NCBI GenBank assembly: GCA_963693365.1
Contig: CAVNZM010000014.1
Coordinates: 4,278,001 to 4,342,000 of the forward strand
Direction: 5' to 3'
DNA from: Amoebidium appalachense
Lineage: Eukaryota; Ichthyosporea
Length of the DNA: 64,000 nucleotides
In this document: positions 1-10,628 of the stretch, one piece after another
Layout: every line of letters starts with the position of its first letter
Numbering within the stretch: the first letter of the stretch is position 1
The notes under the pieces: generated by a model
The model's input: only the letters and a program-made list of their open reading frames with translations
The model's database searches: none
What the model was told of the DNA's origin: nothing
Made by a program: the position numbers and the translations under genes

Positions 1-492
1 TTCTGTGGTGGTGGAGTTGTTGGGCGCCTGCAGGGGGAGGGGGGGGGGGGGGGGATGTTGCCTCGAGTCTTTCAAAGCCATCCTTCTTGAACAGAGGCTT
101 GCCATCCGGTCCGGGCGGCACATCCTTGTAGGTGTTTTTGAACTCCACCAGCCGCGAGACCAGCGTGTATGGGTCGGGAATAACCCGCCGGATGCGCTCC
201 ATGAAGTAGCTCAGGTCGCCGCCCTTGAGCTCGGTTTCAATGTCGATGCCCTTCTGCTCCAGCACCCCCTGTGAGGCAGGATGCCAATATTAATTTACTA
301 CGCACACTGCAATTTGGGTTTGGTAGACTTTGATACCTGCCGTTATTGTAGGACCCCTCCCCTCCACCCCCCCCATCTTCTCCCCCAACACAAGTAAAAA
401 ATGCATGTGGCTATTTCCCCCCACAACCCTACATTATTTCTCTCTAGGCATATGAATAACCCCCACTCTCCTCCCCCCCCTCCCCCCCCCCC

Positions 493-526
<34 letters not shown>

Positions 527-1566
527 TTGCCCCCCCTCTCTCTGAGGCTCAGGCTCTCTCTCTTCCCTCAGAAGTTTTGTCGAAGGTGTGCATGGTTGTG
601 GGTGGAATGGTGAGTGTGTGCTAACGAGTGTATGTGTGTGTGCGCGTCAGTCACGCATGTTGTTGTTGCCGTTTTTTTTATTTTTATTTTTTATTTTTTA
701 TTTTGGGGGGGGGGGAGGGGGGGGGGGCACCTTCACATGTCCGTAATCCTCTTCATTCCACACAAATATTGCCTCGCTGAGTGCGCGTGCGTACTCAGCC
801 CTGCGGGGGTGTGACTTGTACGTGCCGTCCGCCGTGTTTGCAATGGAGTGGAAGGCGTCATTCAGCACAGTCTGCCACACCACCTCCCCAGGCGGTGCCT
901 GGCCCAACATGCCCTCTCTGGGAGCTGCCTCGGGTCCCCCTGGGGCTGCCTCAAGGCCCCCCGGGGCTGCCTGGGGGTCCTGGGGGGGTGCCTGTGGGCC
1001 GGCAAGGGGTTGCTGCTGCTCGGCAGGGGGAGGACTGGCAGGGGGAGGGGCTTGGTCAGGGACCACCGGCACCTCGGCACCTGGGTCCGGTGGGGGCTGA
1101 ATGGGCCGTAGCCACTGCAGGTGCACCATCAGCTCAAAGGGCGGCGGGCCCAGCTCTCCCAGGGTCTTGCCCTTGTCGGGGCCAAAGGGCACCTGCATGG
1201 CCGGCGACAGCACCTGATCCACCCGCACCACTGCATGCTTCTTGCCCACCTTCATGCCCCCCCAGCGCTCCGGCTGCACAGCCAGCACCACCCCGGTGGC
1301 TGCTGCAGCATGTGGGCCCCGCCGGGGCACAATCTCAACCCCTTCACCGAGTGCCTTTGCATGAAGCCGCGCTGCATGTCATAGAGGGAAGCAAAAAACT
1401 CAGCCAAAAAGCCACAGCACCAACGTTTTTCTCTTCGCTCCACAAAAATCAAATGCATATTCCTTAGCAACCCCCTTCCCCCCCCCCCCCCCCCTTCTCC
1501 CTCCCCCCCCCCCCCTCTCCCAGTGCCCAGCTTGTGTGGCACTTGCACGTGTTAACAGTGCTATAG

Positions 1567-1597
<31 letters not shown>

Positions 1598-3214
1598 ACC
1601 ACCACCACCACCACCACCAATCACCCCCTCCTTTGATAGCCACCCGACACCCAGCATAACACAACTGGAACACTGGCCCATGTGGTCAGCCACCCCCCCC
1701 CCCCCCCCCCCCCCCCCCCTCCCCCCTCCCCTCTCCTCTGGGGGGCCCACAATCTTTCTATATCTGGCATAAGCACATAAGCACTGGGGCAAAAAGCAGG
1801 TGGGATACACACCTGACAGGTTTGGCCTATCGACCACGGCCGAGTAGACCTGCAGGGACGCATATGCATCAAGGGCAGCGTAGGTGGCCTGCACCTCTGA
1901 TAGCGGCTCGTGCCAGTTGGAGCATCGAACAAGTGCCGGCTTGGGCAGCTTCTTGCCTATGACCTGGGCAGTGATGTCGGCCAAGCCCCGGGCCGCAGAG
2001 GTGATAGCTGCACGGGCATAGCAGAACCGGCCCAGCTCCAGATAGCTGGCCACAGGGGTGCCGTAGTCCTTGTTGAGGTGGGCCGAGTCCGTGCCGATCT
2101 GCTTGCCCACCTTGATGATGCTGGGGTCCCTAAGCAGCGCAATCAGCTCGTCCACCAGCCGCGCGGGCGGGCTGTGGTTGGGGCCCATGCGTGCCAAGTG
2201 GAAGATGTACACGGCCCGTGCGGTGGCAATCTGCAGCGTGCAAACCTTGGACCGCGCCTGGCCCACCCGATAGACCCACTCGCAGTCCAGCCCCACCACG
2301 CGGTGCTGCTGCCCCTCCAGGTCGGCACGAATGGCCGCTGTAGCCACCACCGCCCCCTGGCAGTCGGTGTACACCGGCTTAGGGTAGTTGGCCGGCAGCT
2401 CCAGCCCAGGCAGACCGTCCGTCACGCTTACCAGCGCAGCCTCGTTCAGACGGACGGGGCATTTTGGCCGGGCTAGGGTTGGAAACATGCGCTCAACAAA
2501 CGCCCGGTCTTGGCAGCACCGATCTGTGTAGAAGAAGGCCGGGCCCTTGCTGTTGAGCGCCGCCGTGGTGGCAGAGATGCGCTGGATCACGGGCTCAATC
2601 TCCTGGTGGCTGCAGTCCCGTGTAAATACCTGCGCCCGGATCTCTGGGGTGCCGCACTGTGTGAGAGGGCATCTCCGAGCAGCCATGCATTTTCTAGCTT
2701 CCCTTACCACATGGCCCTTCACGAGACTTCAGTGCCCACACAATCCTTTCCCCCTCCCTCCCCCCAAACCCATGTGCCCACATACTTTCCCCTCCCTCTC
2801 CCCCAAAACCCTTCCCCCTCCTTCCCCCCAAACCCATGTGCCCACATACTTTCCCCAGGCCTCCCTTTCCCCCAAAATCTTCCCCCCCCCCTCCCCCCTA
2901 AACCCATGTACCTACAATCCTTCCCCCTTCCTCCCCCTAAACCCTTGTGATCACAATCCTTTCCCCCTCTCTGCCTTCCCCCCAAACCCATGTGCCCACG
3001 ATCCTTCCCCACTCCCCCTCCCCCCAAACCATGGGACAGCCCTCCATATGGCACCTACTGTCCCCCCCCCCCCCCCCCCCCCCCCACCCCACCCCGGGCC
3101 TCTTGCCCTCTCTACCTTCAACCCCGACGGTGGTGTCTCTCCCCCCCCCCCCCCCCCCCCCCCTGCATCCCTTGCAATCACTGGCCCCTACTCCCATTCT
3201 GCTTGGCAGAAGCT

Positions 3215-3284
<70 letters not shown>

Positions 3285-3517
3285 ATTCCCCGCCAAAAGA
3301 AAGCTCCACCCCAGCCCACCCCAATCTCTACCCAGCAAAAACACATACACACATATCTGGAGCTTCCTAGTTTTTGCTCGACAGGGCAAGAATTGTCCCC
3401 AAAACCCACATACTACAAACCTCTACTCATAGTGTGCCACCTCATTAAATGTGGAGCCTAAGAGATTTAAAGGCCCTAGAGGGGGAGGGGGGGGGGGAGG
3501 GGGGGGGAGGGGGGGGT

Positions 3518-3548
<31 letters not shown>

Positions 3549-3980
3549 TGGGGGTGTGTGGGGGGGGGGAGGGGGGGAGAGGGGGCCTGGGGGGAGAGTG
3601 GGGGGAGGGGGGGAGAAGAGGAGGGACCACACACCGCCAAGCTCGTTTACACAAGTCCATAGGCCTCGGTACAGAGGCTCCCCATTGATGCCGGTGAGCT
3701 TCCCAATTTGGAAGGTGTGGTCGGCCTTGAGCACGTTGTTTACGGGCTTGAGCTGCGTGTCCAGGCTCTGGTACTTTGCCGTGCGGTCGCTGAACTCAGT
3801 ATACACGGCACTCAGGTATTTGCCTGAACCCCAAGTACTGTTAGAACTCCACCACCCTCCCATCAGGACCATCCCCCCCATTCCCTCTAGTCCCTCGTGT
3901 TCATCTCACCTCTCTGTATTTTCGTAAGTCTGTATGGCTTTTCCCATCTCAAAAACGCTACACACCCATCTCCGGCCGTT

Positions 3981-4026
<46 letters not shown>

Positions 4027-4222
4027 CCCCCCCGCCTCCCGGCGCGCGCAAACCCTCCAAGTCATTGCACCAACTTTCACCTTCTTTCCCCTTTGTGCCC
4101 CATCTGCAGTTTGTCCCCTGCACGTCCGTTTGCCCTTCCCCCCACACCCTCCTGCCACTACTATAATAACCATTAAGTACCGCCACCAAGATCCAGTCTA
4201 CCACCATGTGCCCCCCCCCCCC

Positions 4223-4254
<32 letters not shown>

Positions 4255-4403
4255 CTCTCCACCTCCTTTCCCCCAACACACACAGACACACATGCGCACA
4301 CCCACCATCTAATTTCAGGCATAACAGTTCTCCACGATTTCCCAAGCACACTCACTGGTACATGGACCGTTATGCTTTCACCCCTCTGATGATCCCTCTG
4401 CCC

Positions 4404-4437
<34 letters not shown>

Positions 4438-4517
4438 ACCACCACCACCACCACCACCACCACCATGACTGATTGCCACCACCACCACCTAATCCATCAC
4501 CATGTCCCCCCTCCCCC

Positions 4518-4562
<45 letters not shown>

Positions 4563-5953
4563 ACGGACCCACAAGTACACGCACACTCACAGGCGCACAT
4601 CCACCACCACACATCCACCACCACCATAATAGAAACTTATTGACCACACTTCCAAAACCCATTTCCAAGTCCCCCCCCCCCCTAAAAAAAAAATAAAAAA
4701 TAATAAAACAAAACCCTACCAAGCCAACCCAAAAAATGCCCAAGCACGTGCATACAAAACAATGGGGACCATTTACACACCCAAAATGCAGTGCACACTT
4801 GCCTGAAGGCACATGTCCAGCGTAACCATTTTTGTCACCAAACGCCGAGAACTTAGCCGCCTGCTCCTCTGGGGGAAGTTCTGTCAGGCGCTGGTCGTGG
4901 GGGCGGAAATCGTTACGCTTTTTGAGTTCATACTTGGTCCAATGCAGCGCCCTCGAGTAATACAGGAGCCGCTGCTCGTCGTATCGCTGCTTGTGGAGCT
5001 CCGAGAGGAGGGTGGCAAAGGCGTTTGGGCCCACACCTTTGTCTGCCAGTGCACGCAACAATGTTACCACCTTTAGGTCGAGCCCACTGCGGTGGCTAAG
5101 GTAGGCCGGAAACTGATCACGCATGAAGAGTGGAAGGCGTTTAATTGTCTGGGGGGTTTGTGCCGGCAAAGTTTTTTTTGCATGTGTCACAAAAGTACCG
5201 GGCCGTGATAATGTAGTAGCAGCTGTCAAAGTCGATAACACGCCGTCCTACGGGGTTGCTCATGAACCCATTGCGAGAAGTACGGTGTGGGTTGGGGTGG
5301 TTGTGGGGGTCCACGTAGTGATCATCGAAGGGGCACGGCACCATGAAACCGGGAGACAACCTTTCCGGAAGCCAGGCAAAACATCTGGGTTTGTAGAAAG
5401 GCGCTGGATCGCCCCCAAATTTAAAGCCTATAATGGGAGGTGGAAGATGCCACCCCACAGGCGTCTTCTCATCTTTGAGACTCTCTTTCACTGTGTGCAG
5501 GTGCGACTTGATTGTTTCGCCCGCCGCGTCAGAAAACTCCTCTCCACCGTCATCCCCGTCCGTATTATCTTCTCCCTCTTCCTCCCCTTCATCCTCGTCT
5601 ACCCGGTACGCATCTGCTGCTGCATTTAGCAAAGGTTCCTCGTCGGGTTGCACCTGTATGTCTGGTGGGTGTGGAGCAGGGGCCCGATCCATTTCTCTTG
5701 GTAACGAATGGACGCTACCTGCCTCAACTACACGGGCCCTTATGTCGGCGGCCTTAGATAGAGGGGGCTGTTCGGGTTGTACGTTTACGTTTAGTTCCTG
5801 CAAAACAGCTTTGTTTGCCGTCCCAAAACCTGCAAAGTTCGCTAAAGGCTGAACAAATGCAGCATCTTTTTTTTTGCGCCCAGCTCCCTCCCTAGCTCCG
5901 CCTGTTTTATGCCCAGGGCGCTGTGTTGTGCCCTTAGGGCAGCCTGGCTTCAT
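1..5953 (-). CDS. DUF6729-like / DDE-like transposase fused to a Werner-type 3'-5' exonuclease, partial and frameshifted
   Basis: Exons in sense order: 5953-4803, 3823-3635, 2643-1813, about 1430-731, 268 to beyond base 1. The first ATG (5953) opens on a basic GGAREGAGRKKK stretch, then an acidic linker, then a region with RRVIDFDSCYY and CDTCKK that resembles DUF6729 zinc-ribbon proteins. The 3823-3635 exon carries KADHTFQIGK and the next exon FFYTDRCCQD, which look like the first two acids of a DDE-type core. The 2643-1813 exon continues into a DEDDy exonuclease: GLDCEW (about 2277-2300), a KVGKQIGTD block, and YAALDAY near 1860-1880. The first intron starts GCAAGT (GC-AG type); two others use GTGTGT and one GTGCCC. 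Frame is lost at a six-base homopolymer (5151-5156) and near 1339-1342. Family knowledge: such fusions are usually domesticated or mobile transposases. Activity is unproven; the frameshifts may be real or assembly errors. The end near base 55 is uncertain because a C-tract interrupts it. Confidence 0.72.
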
Positions 5954-6242
5954 TTTAAACACTTGGGGCCTGGCCCCCTGCCCCCCTAGTGCGACTACGT
6001 TACCGCAAACATTCCCGTATTCCAGTGTGCTCGGCAATGCTGCTCATGGCCTTCCCGGACTGGTTGTGACCAGTAAAGAGCGCGCCAATTCCTGACCGCC
6101 GCCTACAGCAGTGTATGATCTGTTATCCATATTCGGCAAAAGGGGTCTTGCCCAACCAATGGCTTGAATCCTTGTAACTTTGCTTTATCCATATAAGGTT
6201 AGCTGAACACCCCCCCTCCAATCATACCCCCCCCTTCTCTCT
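5954..6242. other. intergenic spacer, upstream of the transposase gene
   Basis: No gene is supported here. The frame of the transposase stays open above its first ATG (to about 6037), so an upstream exon cannot be excluded. A pyrimidine tract ending TTCTCTCTAG at 6234-6243 looks like a 3' splice site just ahead of the DIRS gag-like frame. Confidence 0.4.
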
Positions 6243-6923
6243 AGTAGTAGCTCCTGGCATGCCGCACCCCCCGCCGGCGGCCTGCTGAGCACGCTGTCTG
6301 CGCGGGCAAAGGGCAAGGAGCCTGTCTATGCGTACGACACCGGCAGTGAAGACACCCCATCGTCGAGTGAGGATTCTGATTCCAGCAACAGTGGCTACGG
6401 TCGTTCATCTCGCAGCCGTCGTTCCTCTGGCCGTTCCAAACCCAACCCCAGCCGTTATCTGCTCTCCAGCGGCGCCAAAGTCAACCTGCGCGTCAAAGAA
6501 CGTCTGGCCCCTTCCTACCTCAAGAGCACCTTGGCTGACCAGGCCTCGGTCACTGCGGCTGTCCACGCGGCGGATTGGGTCAGCTACCGCAACAAACGGG
6601 AGGCTCTGACGCTTGCCCATATGCTGGATCTGCTGCTGGCCGCCGACCCTAAGGCCCGCAAGGAGTCACCTGCTGTGGAAGTTGGTGTGCGCCGTCTGCT
6701 GGCTGTGCAGACTGCTGATCAGTCCAACGGGGACTGGGCTGTTGCAGAGCAGTTTGAGGAGCTCCCTGCGCGCAGCCTGCCCCTGCCCCCTGCCTTGGCC
6801 ACCCGGGCTGTTGGTCAAGCCAAGACCCTCGCCGAAGTCACCCGGGCTCGGTGCGGTCCCGGCAGTGGCCCATCCGGAGGCGGTCCATCGACCCCTCCGG
6901 GGACCGGTGGGCACAGGGCCTAA
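6243..6923 (+). CDS. DIRS gag-like frame, 5' end not defined
   Basis: Open frame of about 226 codons ending in TAA at 6921-6923. The amino part is rich in Ser, Asp, Glu and Arg (GSEDTPSSSEDSDSS then SRSRRSSGRS). A helical middle follows (LADQASVTAAVHAADWVSYRNKREALTLAHMLDLL is only partly quoted by its key words: AADWVSYRNKREAL, HMLDLLLAAD), then a Pro/Gly tail. There is no in-frame ATG near the beginning, so the true start lies upstream, is an exon boundary, or is lost. Its place directly ahead of the RT fits the gag-like ORF of DIRS elements; the sequence itself has no zinc knuckle. Confidence 0.55.
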   Translation, partial: SSSSWHAAPPAGGLLSTLSARAKGKEPVYAYDTGSEDTPSSSEDSDSSNSGYGRSSRSRRSSGRSKPNPSRYLLSSGAKVNLRVKERLAPSYLKSTLADQASVTAAVHAADWVSYRNKREALTLAHMLDLLLAADPKARKESPAVEVGVRRLLAVQTADQSNGDWAVAEQFEELPARSLPLPPALATRAVGQAKTLAEVTRARCGPGSGPSGGGPSTPPGTGGHRA

Positions 6924-7062
6924 ACGGCCCTTTGGGGGTTCGGCACGTGGTTCTGTATATTATTTTCTTGTGGTTTCCTGCCACGTGCCCTTGATTAAAT
7001 ATGCCCCCTAATTTTTCTAAGGATTCCACAGCTAGCCACGTCATGTCTTTGCCGCCTCTGAT

Positions 7063-8220
7063 TTGTTTCCTGTTCCGGCCATTCCTGTGCCGGACCGTTC
7101 TGGACAAGCCCGTCTACGGAGTCAACGCCGTCGGCAACGTCTGTCTCACCGCCTGAAGGGGGTTACCTTGGCTAACCGTTGTCTTGGTGCCCTCAACGAG
7201 CTGTGGGCAGGCGGCCCTTGCCCATTCCCGACCCGGTTGGTGAACAGTCACCACCATGCCCTGTGGACCTTTGTCCTTAGGGCCAGCTACGATGCTATAC
7301 GCGGGTGTCTACGACGCTCAGCCTGCGAGTAGTGTCTTGGCTGCGTTCCCCGCGGCCTACCCTGTATTGACAGGATGGCTACCTCTCACGGCGGCAAATG
7401 CCGCTTTGCCACCCCCTGGGGTTGGAGCCACAGTGGACGTGTTGCAGTTTTTGTCTCCTACGCTGCAGCCGTTTTTGGCCAACTGCGACGGCGGCCTTCT
7501 CAAGCCTGTTCCGCCGACGCCTGCAGAGCTGCGCCGCATCCGACCGGCGCATCACGTTCCCAGTGGGGAATACGGTCCCCTGCTTCTTCGGCTTCAAGAC
7601 TGCGGCATGGTGCACTATTTCGAGGCGAAGGAAAAACCACTGGCCATCAATGGGCTGTTTGGGGTCCCCAAAGACACCAGAGCCCGCGTCATTTTTGACG
7701 GCCGCCGTGGCAACTTGTTCTTTGCCCGTGATCATCCTGCCCTCCAGGTGCACCTGCCCAACCCTGCCGATTTTGCCGATCTGTTGCTGGGGCCTGAGGA
7801 TTGCCTCTATTTTGGCAAGTCGGACATGGACAACCAGTCCATCGTCTTCTTGCCCCCGAGTGGCTGTGGCGGTACTTCGGATTGCCGCCTGTGTCTTCGG
7901 AGGCTGTTGGCATTTCTGGGCCCGACCGGCTTGTGTACCCGGCCCTCAAGACCGTGCCCATGGGCTGGGTGCATTCTGTGCTTGTGGCTCAAGACGCCCA
8001 TGGGCAGTTGGCTGACCAAGCCGGCATGCCCCGCATTGAGCGCCTCTGTGCGATAGTGCCGCGGCCTGTGGAGGCCACGCAGCATGCCCTGTATGTGCAA
8101 GACTGTGGCTGGGTGGGCAGAGATGCCACCGCCATCAATCGTCAGCGTGAATCGTATCATGGCGTCAACGGCCCGGCTGGTCTTCCCTCCAACGTCAAGA
8201 AGGATGTGGCTGCTGGTTGA
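7063..8220 (+). pseudogene. DIRS reverse transcriptase, frameshifted
   Basis: Three overlapping frames make one RT. The first (to about 7330) has LNELWAGGPCPFPTRL. The second (7256-7890) has GLFGVPKDTRARVIFDGR and YFGKSDMDNQ, the RT palm motif with its first catalytic Asp. The third (7801-8220) has YPALKTVPMGWVHSVL and LYVQDCGWVG, where the usual YVDD box reads YVQD. The inverted copy near 13150 keeps YVDD at the same place. With frame changes and a lost catalytic Asp this copy cannot encode an active enzyme. Confidence 0.8.
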
Positions 8221-8229
8221 TCGTCCTCT

Positions 8230-9318
8230 ATGGTGCTGCTAGGCCTTGAAATGCATCGCTCTGGGATATTGCGCCCATCTGGCGCTTCCTTGTGCCATCT
8301 GGTGGCGGAAACCCAGGCCGTGTTGCGTCGTGGTGTCGTCACGCAGCTCCGTTTGCAGCAGTTGCTTGGTGGTTGGGTGTGGGCGGCACTGCTGCAGCAG
8401 CCGCTTTTGTCGGTTCTGAGTGCCGTCTACAGTTTTGTGGAGCAGCTGGGGGGTCGGGAACAGCCCCTTCCCCCGCCCGTGGTGTGGGAGCTTCAGGCGA
8501 TGTGTGCTTTGGCCCCTTTGATGCGTTGTGATTTGCGTTCTGGGTTTGCTAGCACCATGTTCTGCACTGATGCTTCCTTGTTGGGTGGTGCAGTGGTGTC
8601 CCGGGTGCTTCCAGCAACGCTTCTCCGCGAAGTGCTGCCTCACTGCAACCGGCGTGGCCACTACAGCCAGCTTGTTCCAGCAAAGACCACGCCCCCGCTT
8701 CCGTTTTCATTGGTCCTCGTCATTGGCCATCATTTGTATTCCAAAATTGGCCCCTTGTTTGGTATTGCTGTTATTGCTGTTTTGCTTGGATTTGAGTGTT
8801 ATTTTCGTGTCAGTGAGCTGCTTATGCTCACCCGTGCGGATCTTATTTTGCCCGACGACCCCGTTCCCCACGACATGCCACCCGGTACAGGCGGCATACG
8901 CCTGGCCGACACCAAGACCGGTCCAAATCAGTTTGTCCCCATCACCGATCCGTCCCTGTTGGCCATCCTGTCTTTCTGGTTCCGTGGCGCCCCCCCTTCT
9001 GCGCGGCTGTTTCCTTTCTCGTATGCTGTTCTGCGTGCCAAGTTCCAAGCGGCATGTGACTCCCTCGGCCTCAACGAGTATGGGTTCCATTTTCACAGTC
9101 TTCGCCATGGTGGTGCCTCGAGAGACTATGTCAGGGGTGTTTCAGTAGAGACGATTGCTCTGCGTGGTCGATGGAGATCGCATGCCTCCCTCCGCCGGTA
9201 TGTGCAGGCCGGCCAGTCTCTTGTTCTTTCTATTCGCGTGCCTGCGTCGCTCCTTGCCCGGGCTGCAGCGCTGCGTCAGTCACCCACGGCATGGTTCGTT
9301 CCTTCCCGTGCCAGGTAG
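8230..9318 (+). CDS. DIRS RNase H remnant fused to a tyrosine recombinase
   Basis: Continuous frame of about 362 residues ending in TAG at 9316-9318. The first 140 residues match the connection/RNase H part of DIRS elements (MFCTDASLLGGAVVS). It then switches abruptly to a recombinase: GFECYFRVSELL (catalytic Arg, about residue 190), FHSLRHGGAS (HxxR, about 288-292), GRWRSH, and LRRYVQ with the probable nucleophilic Tyr at about 324. The R-H-R-W-Y set is complete. The RNase H block that should contain HINILE (kept in the other copy) is missing, so an internal deletion joined the two domains in frame. The first codon is GTG/CTG-like in context, so this is a fragment of a longer polyprotein. 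Confidence 0.78.
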   Translation: MVLLGLEMHRSGILRPSGASLCHLVAETQAVLRRGVVTQLRLQQLLGGWVWAALLQQPLLSVLSAVYSFVEQLGGREQPLPPPVVWELQAMCALAPLMRCDLRSGFASTMFCTDASLLGGAVVSRVLPATLLREVLPHCNRRGHYSQLVPAKTTPPLPFSLVLVIGHHLYSKIGPLFGIAVIAVLLGFECYFRVSELLMLTRADLILPDDPVPHDMPPGTGGIRLADTKTGPNQFVPITDPSLLAILSFWFRGAPPSARLFPFSYAVLRAKFQAACDSLGLNEYGFHFHSLRHGGASRDYVRGVSVETIALRGRWRSHASLRRYVQAGQSLVLSIRVPASLLARAAALRQSPTAWFVPSRAR

Positions 9319-9325
9319 GGAGTGG

Positions 9326-10410
9326 TGGAGCACACCTGTGCCTGCTTGTGAGATTGATCCACAGGCACCGGCTCATGTATCCCCTTGCTGGGGCTGGTAA
9401 AGACGACGTTGGCATAAGAATATTAAGTTTGTAAACGTGTTTTCTTTGCAGGAGAATTAGATAGCCCCGTTGGAGTGAAATTGTGTGTTGCGAGTGTGCT
9501 GTAAACTTCGTGGTAGTATAATGTTGTAGGCCATGGTGTGTTTGATGTGTGTGCAAAGTTTCAGGCTGCTAGCATTTTTATTTAGGGAGATGTAGTTGTT
9601 TTTATGTTCTGTGGGATATGCCATTTGGATATATTGATGAGTGTGAGTTATATCTAGTCCGAAATGGGCGGCAATTGTTGTGGTCTTTGTAATCTAGGGG
9701 TTTTAGCCACTTGTGAAAATATATAGTTTGTAAACGTGTTTTCTTTGCAGGAGAATTAGATAGCCCCGTTGGAGTGAGATTGTGTGTTGCGAGTGTGCTG
9801 TAGAATTCGTAGTAGTTACACGTTGTAGGCCTTGGTGTGTTTGATGTGTGTGCAAAGTTTCAGGCTGCTAGCATTTTTATTTAGGGAGCTGTAACTGTTT
9901 TTATGTTCTGTGGGATATGCCATATGGATATATTGATGAGTTTGAGTTATATCTAGTCCAAAATGGGCGGCAATCGATTTGGTCTTTGTGATCTAGGGGT
10001 TTTAGCCACTTGTGAAAAATTTTCATTGGTTGATGTGCAGCAAAAATTCCATTTTGGTAGATTTCATGGATTTGATAGGTTCTAAGTCATTTCTTCATAT
10101 TTCCATAGGCAAAAATGTGGGCCGCGCTATATAATGAGCTTGCGCGGCCCCAGGGAGGTCAGTTGCGGCGCTACTGAGCGCGTTTAGGTCTCTTTAGGCC
10201 CAATTTTTTAGCTAAGTTTTTGCCCACCCACCACACCCTTTGCCTATTTAGGCACTAGGCTACGTTTTTTGAGCATGTTTCTGTATGACATTTGTCATTC
10301 TTTTCATTGCTCCTGTGGAGCACACCTGTGCCTGCTTGTGACATTGATCCACAGGCACCGGCTCATGTATCTCCTTGCTGGGGCTGGTAAAGACGACGTT
10401 GGCATAAGAA
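9326..10410 (+). repeat. composite terminal repeat of the DIRS element
   Basis: Contains a 95-bp unit (9326-9420), two tandem copies of a roughly 295-bp unit (about 9428-9717 and 9722-10016, beginning TTTGTAAACGTGTTTTC), a 370-bp downstream block, and another 95-bp unit (about 10313-10410). The same series recurs at 14144-14829. A 9-bp GC stem (10119-10127 with 10142-10150) encloses a TATATAA sequence. This arrangement resembles the split or nested repeats of PAT-like elements and may be the element's promoter and terminus. Confidence 0.7.
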
Positions 10411-10628
10411 GGTCTCTTTAGGCCCAATTTTTTAGCTAAGTTTTTTGCCCACCCACCCTTGCCTATTTAGGCACTAGGCTACGTTTTTTGAGCATGTTTC
10501 TGTATGACATTTGTCATTCTTTTCATTGCTCCTGTGGAGCACACCTGTGCCTGCTTGTGAGATTGATCCACACGCACCGGCTCATGTATCCCCTTGCTGG
10601 GGCTGGTAAAGACGACGTTGGCATAAGA
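10411..10628 (+). repeat. partial copy of the DIRS terminal block with a 95-bp unit
   Basis: Repeats the GGTCTCTTTAGGCCCAATTT block of the composite repeat and ends in a 95-bp unit (about 10533-10628) that finishes GACGACGTTGGCATAAGAA. It forms a short tandem duplication of the right part of the composite terminal repeat. Confidence 0.7.

Larger units (their letters stand above)
6243..9318 (+). mobile_element. DIRS-type retrotransposon copy 1 (gag-like, RT, RNase H remnant, tyrosine recombinase), decayed
   Basis: The order gag-like frame, reverse transcriptase, RNase H fragment, tyrosine recombinase defines the DIRS/PAT/Ngaro group, which integrates by recombinase instead of a DDE integrase. 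The protein-coding part is broken by at least two frame changes in the RT (near 7300 and 7820-7900), one more before 8230, and an apparent deletion between RNase H and recombinase near 8670-8690. Repeats follow immediately (9326 onward), as expected for the complex termini of this group. A second copy of the RT/RNase H part lies inverted at about 12100-13653. Confidence 0.85.

Noticed and set aside
2719-3461. Poly-Pro/poly-Gly reading frames over C/G tracts (also 1.5, 4.0-4.6, 22.7, 36.6 and 39.2 kb)
   Set aside because: Homopolymer translations; most lie in introns of supported genes.
9640-9670. Hammerhead-like TTGATGAG...CCGAAAT in the DIRS terminal repeat (also 9940 and 14357)
   Set aside because: The conserved C of CTGATGA is T and the bases between the boxes cannot form stem II.
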